Of a stretch of DNA of 64,000 nt, positions 36,602 through 46,311 are shown in pieces. Origin of the DNA: Sphingomonadales bacterium (GTDB lineage Bacteria > Pseudomonadota > Alphaproteobacteria > Sphingomonadales > Sphingomonadaceae); NCBI GenBank assembly GCA_028871475.1, contig JAGWMZ010000004.1, forward strand, positions 174,663 through 238,662. Reading direction: 5' to 3'. Positions within the stretch are counted from its first letter, which is position 1. Each line of letters begins with the position of its first letter. The translations under genes and the position numbers were made by a program. The notes under the pieces were generated by a model. It did no database searches and was not told where the DNA came from. It worked only from the letters and a program-made list of their open reading frames with translations.

Positions 36602-37558
36602 CTAGGGCGTTTGGGCTGCAAAATATGCCAGAGCCTCGGACAGTTGCCCGTCCATGTCGACCCCAGCAATGTCATAGGCAGCCAGCGCTGCCGCATAGGG
36701 CCGGGCGTTGCCGTGATAGATGTCAGCCTGAGGTTGGGTGATGGCGGCGCGTTGCACCTGCGCGCCTGGCAGGGCATTGGCGATGGCTTGCGCCACCTCG
36801 GCCAGTTCCATGGGCTCGCCTCCTGTGTCGAGCTGTCGCACTCCGCAGCTCTCATCGAGCAGCATGGCCAGCACAAGGCTCATCATCTCGCGGATGGCGA
36901 CATAGCCGCGCACCACGCGGCGCGGTGCGCGCACGGCAATGGGGCGCCCGGCCAGCGCATCACCCATGAAGCTGGCCAGCGCATAGGCCTGCGGCTTGTT
37001 CATATAGGGGCCGGTGAGATTGTGGATGCGCAGGATGACCGCGCGGTGCTGATGATCATCCGCCCAGCGGGTAAAGCTGATCTCATCATCGCGTTTCATC
37101 GCGCCATACCGTCGCATGGCATCACTCGCCGCCGGATCATCGGCCAGCGCTGCCGCGCCCGAGGAGGCAAGGAACAGGCCGATTGCACCGATCGGGCCAA
37201 GCGCGTTCAGCACCGTGGCGCTGATCGCCTGATTGGCGGCGCGATAGGCCGCTTCATCCATGCTGTCCGCGCGGTCCTTGGTGAGAAAGGCCAGATGCAG
37301 CACCAGCGTGGGAGCCGAGGGCAACCATGCCATATCGGCGAGCGGGCGCTGCAGCACCGGCGTGCCATCGGCCAGCCGCAGCACGCGCGCCGTCGAGCCG
37401 AAGGCGCAGACCCGCTTGGCAAAATCATCACCCAGCGCCTTGTGCAGCAGGTCGAGCGTGGCCAGACCCAGCCAGCCGCCCGCCCCCGTCACCACGATCC
37501 TGAGGCCGCTTTGGGCCAGAAGTGTGGCGACGCCGACATCCAGACGATGCTCAGCCAT
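36602..37558 (-). CDS. SDR-family NAD(P)-dependent sugar epimerase/reductase
   Basis: A 318-residue extended SDR: VVTGAGGWLG (nucleotide binding), a serine in FLASSGAAAL and the YGAMK catalytic YxxxK. The middle (VILRIHNLTGPYMNK) and C-terminal parts match epimerase/dehydratase families used on nucleotide sugars. The start MAEHRLDV at 37558 overlaps the HAD gene by 8 nt; a longer in-frame extension is unlikely. In the yersiniose scheme a YerF-like reductase would act after the ThDP enzyme; that role here is inferred from context. Confidence 0.84.
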   Translation of the reverse strand: MAEHRLDVGVATLLAQSGLRIVVTGAGGWLGLATLDLLHKALGDDFAKRVCAFGSTARVLRLADGTPVLQRPLADMAWLPSAPTLVLHLAFLTKDRADSMDEAAYRAANQAISATVLNALGPIGAIGLFLASSGAAALADDPAASDAMRRYGAMKRDDEISFTRWADDHQHRAVILRIHNLTGPYMNKPQAYALASFMGDALAGRPIAVRAPRRVVRGYVAIREMMSLVLAMLLDESCGVRQLDTGGEPMELAEVAQAIANALPGAQVQRAAITQPQADIYHGNARPYAAALAAYDIAGVDMDGQLSEALAYFAAQTP

Positions 37559-38228
37559 GGCCGGCCTTGCGCTGCTTGCCCGGTGCCTGTGCCAGCAGCG
37601 TTGCCGCAAAGCCTGCGAAATGGTCATGGGCAAAACCCGGGTCGGGGCGATAGGCCGGGTCGGCATAGCCATGAGTGAGGAAGTGGAAAGGCATGGCGGC
37701 GGCGCGGGCCACGGCATCGTCCAGCTCGCTGTCGCCGATGAAGATGCACTCCGCCGCCTCGGCCCGCAGCAGGCGCAGCGTTTCGGTCAGGAGATCGGGC
37801 GCGGGCTTGGCGCGCAGGCCCGGGCGAGTGCCCACCACCACCGTGAAGAGTGGCGCAAGGCCGGTGTCTGCCAGTGCGTTCTCGCACAGATTCTGCGGCT
37901 TGTTCGAACAGATCGCCAGACGATGCCCGCGATCGGCCAGCCGGGTAAGACCCGCCATCACGCCGGGATAAAGGCTGGAGACGGGCGTTGTCCGCGCGGC
38001 ATAGCGGGCACGAAAATCGGCGAGTTCCTGCGCCGGCTCGCCGCAGGCCGGGCCCAGCAGCGCGCGGACCATCCGCTCGCCGCCATGGCTCATGGCGGGG
38101 CGGGCGATGGCCATGTCGATGCAATGGCCGCTGCCCCGCTCGGCCAGCATGTCGCTGAGGATATCGACGCAGATGCGGCAACTGTCGATCAGCGTGCCGT
38201 CGAGGTCGAAGATGAGCGCTGCGGGCAT
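37551..38228 (-). CDS. HAD-superfamily hydrolase (phosphoglycolate-phosphatase-like)
   Basis: A 225-residue HAD phosphatase: motif I FDLDGTLIDS, a helical cap (about 16-85), motif II as ICSNKP, and motif III/IV as KPAPDLL and FIGDSELDD. Size and cap fit the Gph subfamily. Within a polysaccharide operon it could remove phosphate from a sugar precursor, but the substrate cannot be read from sequence. Its ATG and the stop of the ThDP-enzyme gene overlap by 1 nt (TGATG), and the SDR gene overlaps by 8 nt. Confidence 0.88.
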   Translation of the reverse strand: MPAALIFDLDGTLIDSCRICVDILSDMLAERGSGHCIDMAIARPAMSHGGERMVRALLGPACGEPAQELADFRARYAARTTPVSSLYPGVMAGLTRLADRGHRLAICSNKPQNLCENALADTGLAPLFTVVVGTRPGLRAKPAPDLLTETLRLLRAEAAECIFIGDSELDDAVARAAAMPFHFLTHGYADPAYRPDPGFAHDHFAGFAATLLAQAPGKQRKAGHG

Positions 38229-40120
38229 CAGCGCAGCGTTCCGCAGGGGGCCATGGCCTCGGCCAGTTCCTCGTCGGAAAGGAAGGGGCTGAGGTCCTCG
38301 AGCGGGGGTGAAACCATCGAGCCGTCGGGCAGGCGGCGCGAGGCGAGCTTGGGTTCGAACTGCTGGCGCTTGTCGATCATCACCTCGAGCAGTTGCGGTC
38401 CGGCGCTATTCAGCACAGCCCGGATGGCGGCGGGCAGCTCATCGTCTCTTTCGGCGCGGGCCGAGGGCAGGCCAAAGCCCATGGCTAACCGCGTGAAATC
38501 GGGGAAGGTCAGGCCGCTGTCAGGGCCACAACCCACGATATTATCGGGGAAATGGTTCTGCTGCGACTGGCGGATCGAATGATAGCCATCATTGTTGAGC
38601 ACGAAGATCTTGACGGGCAGGTTGCCGCCGACAATGGTCTGCAATTCCTGCAAATTCATCATGATCGAGCCATCGCCCGCAAGGCAGATGATGCGCCCGC
38701 CCGGTGCGTCCGTCCCCTTGCCGGCGTAATAGGCGCCCAGCGCGGCGGGCAGGTCATAGCCCATCGAGGCGCAGCCCGAATTGGTGTAGAGGCGCTGGCC
38801 CTGTTTCAGATCGGCGGCCTGGAAGATGGTGACGCAGGCCGTGCCATCGCCGGTGACGATGATGTCGTCAGGCTCCAGCGCTTCGAAGAGTTTTTGGGCG
38901 AAGACGTAAGGATTGATGGGGCCCTGCGCGCTGGCATAGGCGGGCAGCACGGCGGGATAGCGCGCGCTGCGTTCCCGGCTGCGCGCGAGAAAGGCGGCGC
39001 GGGCCTCTGCTGCATTGTCGGCGGGCAGGGGGGCGGCCAGGGCCACTGCCAGAAAGTCGCGCAAATCGGCATGGATGGGGCGATGGAGCGAAAGCGTCGG
39101 CTTGGCCATTTCCGCGCTGTCGATATCGACCATGGCGACGCGGGCGTTGCGCGCGAAACTGGCCCAATTGTAACTGATCTGGCGGATGTTCAGGCGGCAG
39201 CCCAGCACCAGCACATAATCCGCGCTCTGCACCGCGAAATTGCCGCCGCGATCGCCCACGCTGCCTGGTCGCCCGACGAAAAGCGGATGGGCATTGGAAA
39301 TGACATCATGCGCGTTCCAGCCCGAGACCACCGGCACGCCAAGCCGCTCGACAAAGGCGAGGAAGGCATCATGGCTGCCGCTGACCCGCACACCCGAACC
39401 TGCCAGCACGACGGGCCGCTGCGCCGCGCAGAGTTCGGCCAGAAGCGCGGCCACCTCGCCCTGCAGCGCGGCACCGGTCAGCGCGTCCAGTTCGGCGGCA
39501 TTGTTGGCGGCTTCGCCAGCCGTGTCGGGGTCTTGCGCCGGATCATAGGCTTCGAGCGCATCAGGGTGGACAGGGGCTGCCTGCACGTCGATAGGCACGT
39601 CGATCCAGACCGGGCCGGGCCGCCCGCGCGTTGCCAGATGGATCGCCTTTTCCACCACCTTGCGCGTCTGCAGCGGGTCTTGCAACACCACCGCATATTT
39701 GGTGATGGGCGCCACCATCGAGACGATGTCGACCTCCTGATCACCCAGTTGCCGCAGCGGAATATGCGGGAAATTGGGGGCGAAAGTCTCGCGCTTCACC
39801 TGCCCCGAAATCACCACCATGGGGATCGAATCGACATAGGCGCCGTAGACGCCATTGAGCGCGTTGACCCCGCCCGGCCCGGTGGTGACATTGACCGCCG
39901 CCGGGCGCCCGGACAGGCGTGCATAGCTTTCCGCGGCAATGGCGGCGGCCTGTTCGTGATGAGTGAAGACCTTGTGCAGGGCAGGTTCTCTGCCCAGCGC
40001 ATCGTTGAGGTGCATCGCGCCCCCGCCGGTCAGCATGAAGACATCGGTGATGCCATGGCTGGCCAGCAGGCGGGCGATGAGGTCGGCAACGCGAATGTTC
40101 GGGCTCGTCTGGGTGGTCAT
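38228..40120 (-). CDS. ThDP-dependent acetolactate-synthase-like enzyme, YerE type
   Basis: A 630-residue ThDP enzyme with the acetolactate-synthase layout: an N-terminal pyrimidine-binding domain with the catalytic glutamate (THHEQAAA, E56), a central FAD-type domain and a C-terminal pyrophosphate domain with GDGSIMMNLQEL...NNDG (GDG-X-NN Mg-ThDP motif). In sugar clusters, YerE-type enzymes of this family add a two-carbon acetyl unit from pyruvate to CDP-3,6-dideoxy-4-keto-hexose. The C-terminal RRLPDGSMVSPPLEDLSPFL tail resembles these clusters' proteins rather than IlvB, to the best of my memory. It lies 5 nt after the aldolase gene. Confidence 0.82.
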   Translation of the reverse strand: MTTQTSPNIRVADLIARLLASHGITDVFMLTGGGAMHLNDALGREPALHKVFTHHEQAAAIAAESYARLSGRPAAVNVTTGPGGVNALNGVYGAYVDSIPMVVISGQVKRETFAPNFPHIPLRQLGDQEVDIVSMVAPITKYAVVLQDPLQTRKVVEKAIHLATRGRPGPVWIDVPIDVQAAPVHPDALEAYDPAQDPDTAGEAANNAAELDALTGAALQGEVAALLAELCAAQRPVVLAGSGVRVSGSHDAFLAFVERLGVPVVSGWNAHDVISNAHPLFVGRPGSVGDRGGNFAVQSADYVLVLGCRLNIRQISYNWASFARNARVAMVDIDSAEMAKPTLSLHRPIHADLRDFLAVALAAPLPADNAAEARAAFLARSRERSARYPAVLPAYASAQGPINPYVFAQKLFEALEPDDIIVTGDGTACVTIFQAADLKQGQRLYTNSGCASMGYDLPAALGAYYAGKGTDAPGGRIICLAGDGSIMMNLQELQTIVGGNLPVKIFVLNNDGYHSIRQSQQNHFPDNIVGCGPDSGLTFPDFTRLAMGFGLPSARAERDDELPAAIRAVLNSAGPQLLEVMIDKRQQFEPKLASRRLPDGSMVSPPLEDLSPFLSDEELAEAMAPCGTLR

Positions 40121-40125
40121 GAGGG

Positions 40126-40926
40126 TCAGGCAGGCTCTTTCAGGCGCGACGCGGCGCGTGCTTCCATCATGGCGATGCGGCTGGCGTCCTCCTCCGCGAT
40201 GGAGCGGTAGAAGTCACGCTTGTTCTTCAGCCAGAGCAGTTCGAATTCGATGGCCAGTTCCATCGCCTCGGCGGCCTTTCCAGCGTCGAGAATGGCGGCA
40301 TCGAAGATCACCTTGCGCGTCTCGAACCGGTCGAGGCGGATGGCACGCACCGCGCGCAAAATTTCCACCGAGGCCGGGCTGACCCCGCCGCCCACCACCA
40401 GTTCCAGATTGCGGTCGTGCGCCACTTGCGCCACGTGGCGCAGATGGGCAAGCATCTCGGCGCTGTTCACAAAATCGCGCGTATGGCCCATGGAGCCGGC
40501 AAAATCGACGCGCCCAAAGACGAAGCCGGTGTGTCCGGCGGCGGCCACCTCGCCCAGTTCTGCCAGATGATCAACCGTGCCACGCGTTTCCACGTTGAAC
40601 AGAAAAGTCACATCCTCCTGTTCCTGCGTGGAAAAGACCTTGTTCTTGGCCGCGACATATTTGGAAAGCGCATAGGGTGATTCCACCATGGGGGCGACAA
40701 TCGTGTCGACGCCGTAATTGCGCGCCTCGATCAGGTCGCGCATCGCTTCGCAGCCGCCGATTTTCAGCGCCACGCCAAGGTCGGCGCGCCGCGCGATGTC
40801 GAGCAGGCGCAGGAATTCGTCGGAGCGCGTGCCTTCCGCCTCGAATTCGGCCTTCACCGAGACCACACCAAAATCCGCCTTGCCCTGACGGAGGATGGCC
40901 AACATGCGCTTTTCGTAAATGTTCAT
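40126..40926 (-). CDS. HpcH/HpaI-type aldolase/citrate-lyase family protein
   Basis: A 266-residue TIM-barrel protein: KAEFEAEGTRSDEFLRL, LKIGGCEAMRDL, then the metal-binding FNVETRG (glutamate) and GRVDFAGSMGHTRDF (aspartate). Class II pyruvate aldolases of this family cleave or form 4-hydroxy-2-oxo acids. Here it lies between rfbH and the pyruvate-using ThDP enzyme, so it may supply pyruvate or extend the sugar. ATG preceded by GGGAGG. Function in this pathway is inferred. Confidence 0.78.
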   Translation of the reverse strand: MNIYEKRMLAILRQGKADFGVVSVKAEFEAEGTRSDEFLRLLDIARRADLGVALKIGGCEAMRDLIEARNYGVDTIVAPMVESPYALSKYVAAKNKVFSTQEQEDVTFLFNVETRGTVDHLAELGEVAAAGHTGFVFGRVDFAGSMGHTRDFVNSAEMLAHLRHVAQVAHDRNLELVVGGGVSPASVEILRAVRAIRLDRFETRKVIFDAAILDAGKAAEAMELAIEFELLWLKNKRDFYRSIAEEDASRIAMMEARAASRLKEPA

Positions 40927-40945
40927 CAGTCTGTCCTCCCGCGGC

Positions 40946-42325
40946 TCACGTCGTCTTGTTGGTTGACCGGCAGTCGGCAAGGAAATCGCCGATGGTCTGG
41001 ACGGTATAAGCGAGATGCTCTTCATTCAGACCGGGGTAGAGCCCCAGCCAGAACGTGTTGGTGGTGACCAGATCGGCATTGGCAAGATCGCCTGCCACGC
41101 GCATCGTCTGGCGCTTCATATAGGGCTGATGCAGCAGGTTCCCGCCAAAGAGCAGCCGCGTGCCGATCTTCTTTTCATTGAGATATTGCACGAGGCTTTC
41201 GCGGTGGATGCCGCTGCCTGGCCGGATGGTGATGGGATAGCCGAACCATGAGGGCTGCGACCGGTGCGTGGGTTGCGGCAGGATGAAGACATCCTCCAGC
41301 GGCTTCAGCAGGGTGGTCAGCGTTTCGAAATTGCGCTGGCGCGCCGTGATGAAGCCATCCAGCCGGTCGAGCTGGGCAAGGCCTACCGCTGCCTGCATGT
41401 CGGTGATCTTCAGATTATAGCCGGCATGGCCATAGGTGTATTTATGGTCATACCCCTCGGGCAGCGTGCCCAGCTTACGCGAGAAACGCTTGCCGCAGGT
41501 GTTGTCCACTCCGGGGGCGCACCAGCAGTCGCGGCCCCAGTCGCGCATGGATTCGATCACCCGCTTCAGCCGCGGCTTGTCGGTGAAGACCGCGCCGCCT
41601 TCGCCCATGGTGATGTGATGGGCGGGGTAAAAGGAGAGCGTGCCGATGTCGCCAAAGGTGCCCACGGGCTTGCCGTCATAGGTCGCGCCCAGCGCGTCGC
41701 AGCAATCCTCGATGACCCACAGGTCGTATTTCTCGGCCACACGCATCACTTCGGCCAGATCGAAGGGGTTGCCCAGCGTATGGGCCACCATGATCGCGCG
41801 GGTCTTGTCGCTGATCGCCGCCTCGATGCGGTCGGGCATGATGTTGTAGGTGGGGATCTCGACATCGACGAAGACCGGAACCAGCCCATATTGCAGCACC
41901 GGATTGACCGTGGTGGGAAAGCCCGTTGCCACGGTGATGACCTCGTCGCCCGGCTTCAGCGCCTCGCCCCGGAAATAATGCGAGGTGAGGGTGGAGAGCG
42001 CGAGCAGATTGGCCGATGACCCCGAATTGGTGGTGAGCGCATGGGCAACGCCAATGCGCCGCGCCAGACGCTGCTCGAATTCCTCGTTGAAGCGGCCTGT
42101 GGTCAGCCAGAAATCGAGGCTGGAATCGACCAGATTGCGCATGTCCGAGGCGCCATAGACCTTGCCCGAGACCGGAACGGCACTGGTGCCGGGAATGAAA
42201 GGCTTGGGCGCATGGAAACGCTTGGCATATTCTTCGGTCAAATCAAGGATCAGCGACCGCAACTGGGCCTCGTCGCAATCGCGAGCCAGAGCCGCCGGAT
42301 TGATCGTCATGTCATCAACGGGCAT
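40946..42325 (-). CDS. rfbH: CDP-4-dehydro-6-deoxyglucose 3-dehydrase (E1)
   Basis: PMP-dependent iron-sulfur enzyme that removes the C3 hydroxyl of CDP-6-deoxy-4-keto-glucose. The 459-residue protein has the DegT/AHBA fold, but the PLP lysine is replaced by histidine ([15 protein letters not shown]237). The [2Fe-2S] ligands follow the exact E1 spacing, C209-X57-C267-X1-C269-X7-C277 (IEDCC, RDCWC, DNTCG). The ATG at 42325 is just inside a TTG start. The reductase partner (RfbI/E3) is not in the window. 19 nt before the aldolase gene. Confidence 0.95.
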   Translation of the reverse strand: MPVDDMTINPAALARDCDEAQLRSLILDLTEEYAKRFHAPKPFIPGTSAVPVSGKVYGASDMRNLVDSSLDFWLTTGRFNEEFEQRLARRIGVAHALTTNSGSSANLLALSTLTSHYFRGEALKPGDEVITVATGFPTTVNPVLQYGLVPVFVDVEIPTYNIMPDRIEAAISDKTRAIMVAHTLGNPFDLAEVMRVAEKYDLWVIEDCCDALGATYDGKPVGTFGDIGTLSFYPAHHITMGEGGAVFTDKPRLKRVIESMRDWGRDCWCAPGVDNTCGKRFSRKLGTLPEGYDHKYTYGHAGYNLKITDMQAAVGLAQLDRLDGFITARQRNFETLTTLLKPLEDVFILPQPTHRSQPSWFGYPITIRPGSGIHRESLVQYLNEKKIGTRLLFGGNLLHQPYMKRQTMRVAGDLANADLVTTNTFWLGLYPGLNEEHLAYTVQTIGDFLADCRSTNKTT

Positions 42326-42337
42326 CAAGTTCCCTTT

Positions 42338-43477
42338 TCACGAAACTGTCAGCGCCCAGCGCTGGCAATAATCGGCCAGTTGGGCAAGCGAGATATACCG
42401 CGCATCGCCGCCATCTGCGACATGGCGGTGCCAGTCGACGATGCGTTGCAGGGCGGTGTCGAGATTGAGCGCCGGGCGCCAGCCCAGCATGGCGCGCGCC
42501 TTGGCACAATCGAGTTTGAGGATGGCTGCTTCATGCGGGGCGCTGCCGGTGGGGGCGGGGTGGTCCCAGCCCAGTGACTGGCCTGTCTGCGCGTTCCATT
42601 GCGCCACCATCTGGTCCGCGATCCAGCGCACCGGGCGGGTGTCGTCATCGGCCGGGCCGAAATTCCACGCCGAGGCCGCCCATGAGACGCCTTGCACCAG
42701 ATGTCGCGCGATCAGCAGATAGCCGCCCAGCGCCTCAAGCACATGTTGCCATGGCCGAATGGCATCGGGCGAGCGGATGAGGGGGCGCTGTCCGGCCACC
42801 AATGCGCGGATAAGGTCGGGCAGCAGCCGGTCCTGCGCCCAGTCGCCCCCGCCAATGACATTGCCGGCCCGCACCGAGGCGAGCAGCGGCGCGCCAGCCT
42901 TGCTGAAATAGCTGGAACGGAAGGCGGCGATCACCAGTTCGGCCGCGCCCTTGCTGGCCGAATAGGGGTCATGCCCGCCCATGGGGTCGCTCTCGCGATA
43001 GGGCCAGACCCATTCGCGGTTCTCATAGGCCTTGTCCGAGGTGATGCAGACAATCGCTTGCAACCCGTCGACCCCCAGCGCCCGCGCGCGGCGGCAGGCA
43101 TCGAGCACATGCACCGTACCCTGCACATTGGTGGCGAAGGTTTCGACCGGCGTCTCATAGGAGAGGCGCACCAGCGGCTGGGCGGCCAGATGAAACACCA
43201 CCTGTGGATCGGCCTTGGTGAAGGCGGCATCCACGCTCGCCGCATCACGGATGTCCCCCTCGATATGGGTGACAAGCTCGTCGATCCGCGCCTGTCGGAA
43301 CAGGCTGGGCTCCTCCGCCGGCAGCGACAGGCCGGTAACCTTCGCCCCCATCGCGGTCAGCCACAGGGCCAGCCAGCTTCCCTTGAAACCCGTATGGCCG
43401 GTGAGCAGGACGCGGCGGTCGTTCCAGAAATCATCGGGCCAGAACATGCCTTGCGGGCCCGATGCCGGAGGTGTCAC
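42338..43477 (-). CDS. rfbG: CDP-glucose 4,6-dehydratase
   Basis: Converts CDP-glucose to CDP-4-keto-6-deoxyglucose with bound NAD+. Extended [20 protein letters not shown] (nucleotide binding), [10 protein letters not shown] with the catalytic serine/threonine and aspartate region, [11 protein letters not shown] (YxxxK) and [15 protein letters not shown]. Several starts are possible. I choose the GTG at 43477, which overlaps the rfbF stop (GTGA) and gives 379 residues; the GTG at 43489 and ATG at 43447 are alternatives. 12 nt before rfbH. Confidence 0.94.
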   Translation of the reverse strand: MTPPASGPQGMFWPDDFWNDRRVLLTGHTGFKGSWLALWLTAMGAKVTGLSLPAEEPSLFRQARIDELVTHIEGDIRDAASVDAAFTKADPQVVFHLAAQPLVRLSYETPVETFATNVQGTVHVLDACRRARALGVDGLQAIVCITSDKAYENREWVWPYRESDPMGGHDPYSASKGAAELVIAAFRSSYFSKAGAPLLASVRAGNVIGGGDWAQDRLLPDLIRALVAGQRPLIRSPDAIRPWQHVLEALGGYLLIARHLVQGVSWAASAWNFGPADDDTRPVRWIADQMVAQWNAQTGQSLGWDHPAPTGSAPHEAAILKLDCAKARAMLGWRPALNLDTALQRIVDWHRHVADGGDARYISLAQLADYCQRWALTVS

Positions 43478-44244
43478 CAGATTTTCCACGGTGCGCCCTC
43501 GTTCCACAGCTTTTCCAGATGCTGCTTGTCGCGCAGCGTATCCATCGGCTGCCAGAACCCGCGATGATGCCACGCCGCCAGCTCACCCTGCCGGGCCAGC
43601 GTTTCGAGCGGCATCTGCTCCCAGAAGGTGTCGGGCCCCTCGATCAGGTCGATCACCGAAGGATTGAGCACGAAGAAGCCGCCATTGATCAGCCCGCCAT
43701 CGCCAGCCGGCTTCTCGCGGAAGCTGCGCACCAGATCGCCATCGAATTCCAGCGCGCCAAAGCGCCCCGGCGGCGTCACGGCGGTGATGGTGGCCTGCTT
43801 GCCGTGATCCTTGTGAAAGGCAAGCTGTGCGCTGATGTTTATATCGGCTACGCCGTCGCCATAGGTGAAGCAGAAGGGTTCATCGGGTTCCAGATACTGG
43901 CGCACCGCCTTCAGCCGCCCGCCGGTCTGCGTGGAAAGGCCGGTATCGACCAGCGTCACGCGCCAGGGTTCGCTCTTGGCGGCATGCACCTCGATGCTGC
44001 CCGCACCAAGGTCGATGGTCACATCGGCCAGATGCAGAAAGTAGTTCGCGAAGAACTCCTTGATGACATAGCCTTTATAGCCAAGGCACACGACGAAATC
44101 GGTAATGCCATGCGCGGCGTAGATTTTCATGATGTGCCAGAGGATGGGCATCGATCCCACCTCGACCATTGGCTTGGGGCGAACTGATGTCTCCTCGCCC
44201 AGGCGGGTGCCCAGACCCCCCGCCAGAATAACCGCTTTGGTCAA
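43474..44244 (-). CDS. rfbF: Glucose-1-phosphate cytidylyltransferase
   Basis: Makes CDP-glucose from glucose-1-phosphate and CTP, the entry step of the CDP-dideoxyhexose pathway. The 256-residue nucleotidyltransferase has the signature [27 protein letters not shown]-like [20 protein letters not shown] with metal aspartates and [11 protein letters not shown] at the C-terminus. The start is TTG (TTGACCAAAGCG), preceded by AGGGGG at five bases, so a strong site compensates for the rare codon. First gene of the operon; the 93-nt spacer upstream should hold its promoter. Confidence 0.96.
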   Translation of the reverse strand: MTKAVILAGGLGTRLGEETSVRPKPMVEVGSMPILWHIMKIYAAHGITDFVVCLGYKGYVIKEFFANYFLHLADVTIDLGAGSIEVHAAKSEPWRVTLVDTGLSTQTGGRLKAVRQYLEPDEPFCFTYGDGVADINISAQLAFHKDHGKQATITAVTPPGRFGALEFDGDLVRSFREKPAGDGGLINGGFFVLNPSVIDLIEGPDTFWEQMPLETLARQGELAAWHHRGFWQPMDTLRDKQHLEKLWNEGAPWKIW

Positions 44245-44337
44245 ATAACCCCCTAACAGGCTGCGTGGTCACGTCGCTTTGAGCGCTTGCTATGCGAGCG
44301 TCAAGTCTCGCACATATTTCAAAATTGCTGCCTCATT

Positions 44338-45984
44338 TTACCGCCTCTGGGCAAATTGCACGATCCGCACCACGGGGCCGCCGCTTTCACCGGGCTCCGG
44401 GGTAAAACTGGCAACGATCCGGCCTTGTGACAGCAGGCGTACATAGGCCTGATATTCAGTCGGAAACTCGTTTCTTTCCGCCTTGTAACGATCATATTGC
44501 GTCAATATTGCAACATCGGGGCGACAATCGCCAGCGCGCGCCGGTGCCATGGTGCCGTAATCGACATTGGCTTGTCCGGCGCGGTCGCTCTCGATGGTGG
44601 CATAATCGACGCGCCCCTTGAGAATGGCGCGCGCGTCGATGCATCCTGCCTGCCCCAGCGGGAAGAGCAGGTGCCATGGCTGGGGCAGCAGGTCGAAGGC
44701 GAAATGCTCGATCAGCACATGCGCGTTCGGCGCAAGATGCGCCATGGCCCAGCGTGACGCCCGCTGCCGGGTATCATTGAGTCGTTCCCGGGCCTGCACC
44801 CCATCGGCCACCACCAGTGGGCCGGCGGCCAGAAGGGCCATGCCCGCCAACAGCAGGCGAGGGTCGCGCTGGCCGATGCGTCGCGCCAGGCCGGCCATGG
44901 CAAGCGCTGCCGCCATCGCGAGCATCGGCATCCATGCCAGCGCCCAGCGTTCCCAGATCAGATGCTGGATACAGGTCGCTATGGCAAAACCGGCCATCGG
45001 CGGCAGCAGCAGCCAGCCCGCCTCGCGCCGCCGCGCCATCATGGCAACGCCGGCAATGGCGAAAAGCCCCGCCACCCATCCGGTCGCCCGCAGCAGGGGC
45101 ATGCGCACATACCACCAGGCGTTCCACAGTGGTGTGCCGCCGGTTGCGCCCAGATGATGCCATTGCGCCTCGCCTCGCAGATTGCGCAGCACCGTATCAT
45201 GCGCGAGCAGCAGATAGGGCGAGATGATCAGCAGGCATGCCAGCGACAGCAGGCAAAACCCGGCTAGGCGCACCGCTCCATTACGGAGCGCGCCGGGCGT
45301 CCGCCCATCGGCCGCGCTGCGGCGCGCTGCCATGACGATGGCTGCCGCCATCGCCAGACCGGCAATGCCAAAGGGCCACTTGCTGGCAATCGCCAGGGCC
45401 AGCCAGGCCGCGCCCCAGGCCAGGTCACGCCAACCCGCGCCGCGCGCCACCTTCAGCGCCTGGTCAATCGCCAGCAGCATGAAAAAACTCGCCATGATGT
45501 CAGAACGCACGACCTGCGACCACATCACCGCGACCGGGTTGACCGCCAGCAGCAGTGCGGCCAGCAGGCCGATCTGCCGATCAAACAGACGTGTGGCCAG
45601 ACGCTGTGTCGCCCAGACCGTGCCGACGCCGAAAACCGCCATGGCCCAGCGGCCCGGCAGGATGATCCAGCCCGGATCGAGGTAGACCGCCTCGGCAAAA
45701 GCCTTGATCGATGGGAACCAGCCCATCAGCCGCCCGAACCCCAGCACCGCGCCATTGATCACCGCCAGCACATACATGGTGGTGGTGGCCGGATGGCCAA
45801 ACCAGCCCGGATTGAGCGTGTGATGGCTGATCATGCGGATCGCGCCCAGCTCGAACATCAGCTCGTCGGGATCGTTGAGGGCAGGCAGTCCAAAACCGAT
45901 GCCATACAGGCGCAATCCCAGCGCAAGGGCCAGAATCAACGCCATCGCTTTGCTCATTCGACCCAAGTTTGCACCATGCCTCAT
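44338..45984 (-). CDS. PMT/ArnT-like membrane glycosyltransferase
   Basis: About 548 residues, GT-C type. The early periplasmic ALNDPDELMFELGA carries the catalytic aspartate/glutamate pair typical of GT39/ArnT-like enzymes, then roughly ten membrane helices and a soluble C-terminal domain (about 430-548; DYATIESDRAGQANVDYGTM). Uses a polyprenyl-phosphate-linked sugar on the periplasmic side. Start could be ATG at 45984 or 45957. It is upstream of the operon on the same strand, 93 nt from rfbF; probably same glycan, but that is inferred. Confidence 0.75.
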   Translation of the reverse strand: MRHGANLGRMSKAMALILALALGLRLYGIGFGLPALNDPDELMFELGAIRMISHHTLNPGWFGHPATTTMYVLAVINGAVLGFGRLMGWFPSIKAFAEAVYLDPGWIILPGRWAMAVFGVGTVWATQRLATRLFDRQIGLLAALLLAVNPVAVMWSQVVRSDIMASFFMLLAIDQALKVARGAGWRDLAWGAAWLALAIASKWPFGIAGLAMAAAIVMAARRSAADGRTPGALRNGAVRLAGFCLLSLACLLIISPYLLLAHDTVLRNLRGEAQWHHLGATGGTPLWNAWWYVRMPLLRATGWVAGLFAIAGVAMMARRREAGWLLLPPMAGFAIATCIQHLIWERWALAWMPMLAMAAALAMAGLARRIGQRDPRLLLAGMALLAAGPLVVADGVQARERLNDTRQRASRWAMAHLAPNAHVLIEHFAFDLLPQPWHLLFPLGQAGCIDARAILKGRVDYATIESDRAGQANVDYGTMAPARAGDCRPDVAILTQYDRYKAERNEFPTEYQAYVRLLSQGRIVASFTPEPGESGGPVVRIVQFAQRR

Positions 45985-46185
45985 GATGGCCGCCTGCGGG
46001 CCGTTGGTGGTTCCGGCGGCTTGCAACCGCCTTGTGCCGCGCCGGGCAGTCGAGCCATGCGCGCTGCCTGTCAAGGGTGATCGCCCCGAATCCGACCATG
46101 ATGCGCTGCGGCACATGGCGGACGAAAAAAATGTATCCCGCCCGTTACGTCTCGCCCAGTTCGTTTTGCGCATTTGTCTATTATA

Positions 46186-46204
46186 TTGATAATGATTGTC
46201 AATT
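46186..46204 (+). promoter_or_regulatory. Fur-box-like site over the cytochrome c' promoter
   Basis: TTGATAATGATTGTCAATT contains the 7-1-7 core TGATAAT-G-ATTGTCA (46187-46201), one base short of a perfect palindrome, very close to the Fur consensus. A possible promoter (TTGCGC at 46166-46171 and GATAAT at 46188-46193, 16-nt spacer) places the -10 box inside it. It lies 111 nt upstream of the cytochrome c' start. The rest of the 327-nt spacer holds no gene I can support. Confidence 0.72.
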
Positions 46205-46311
46205 TTCTGAACCTTGGAACGCTTGACGCCCGCTCGGCGCAGGCGCGAGAGACCTTTCGCTCGTGGCCTGTCATGCTATGCATAAGGCGATGGTTTGAAC
46301 GGGAGATTTCA

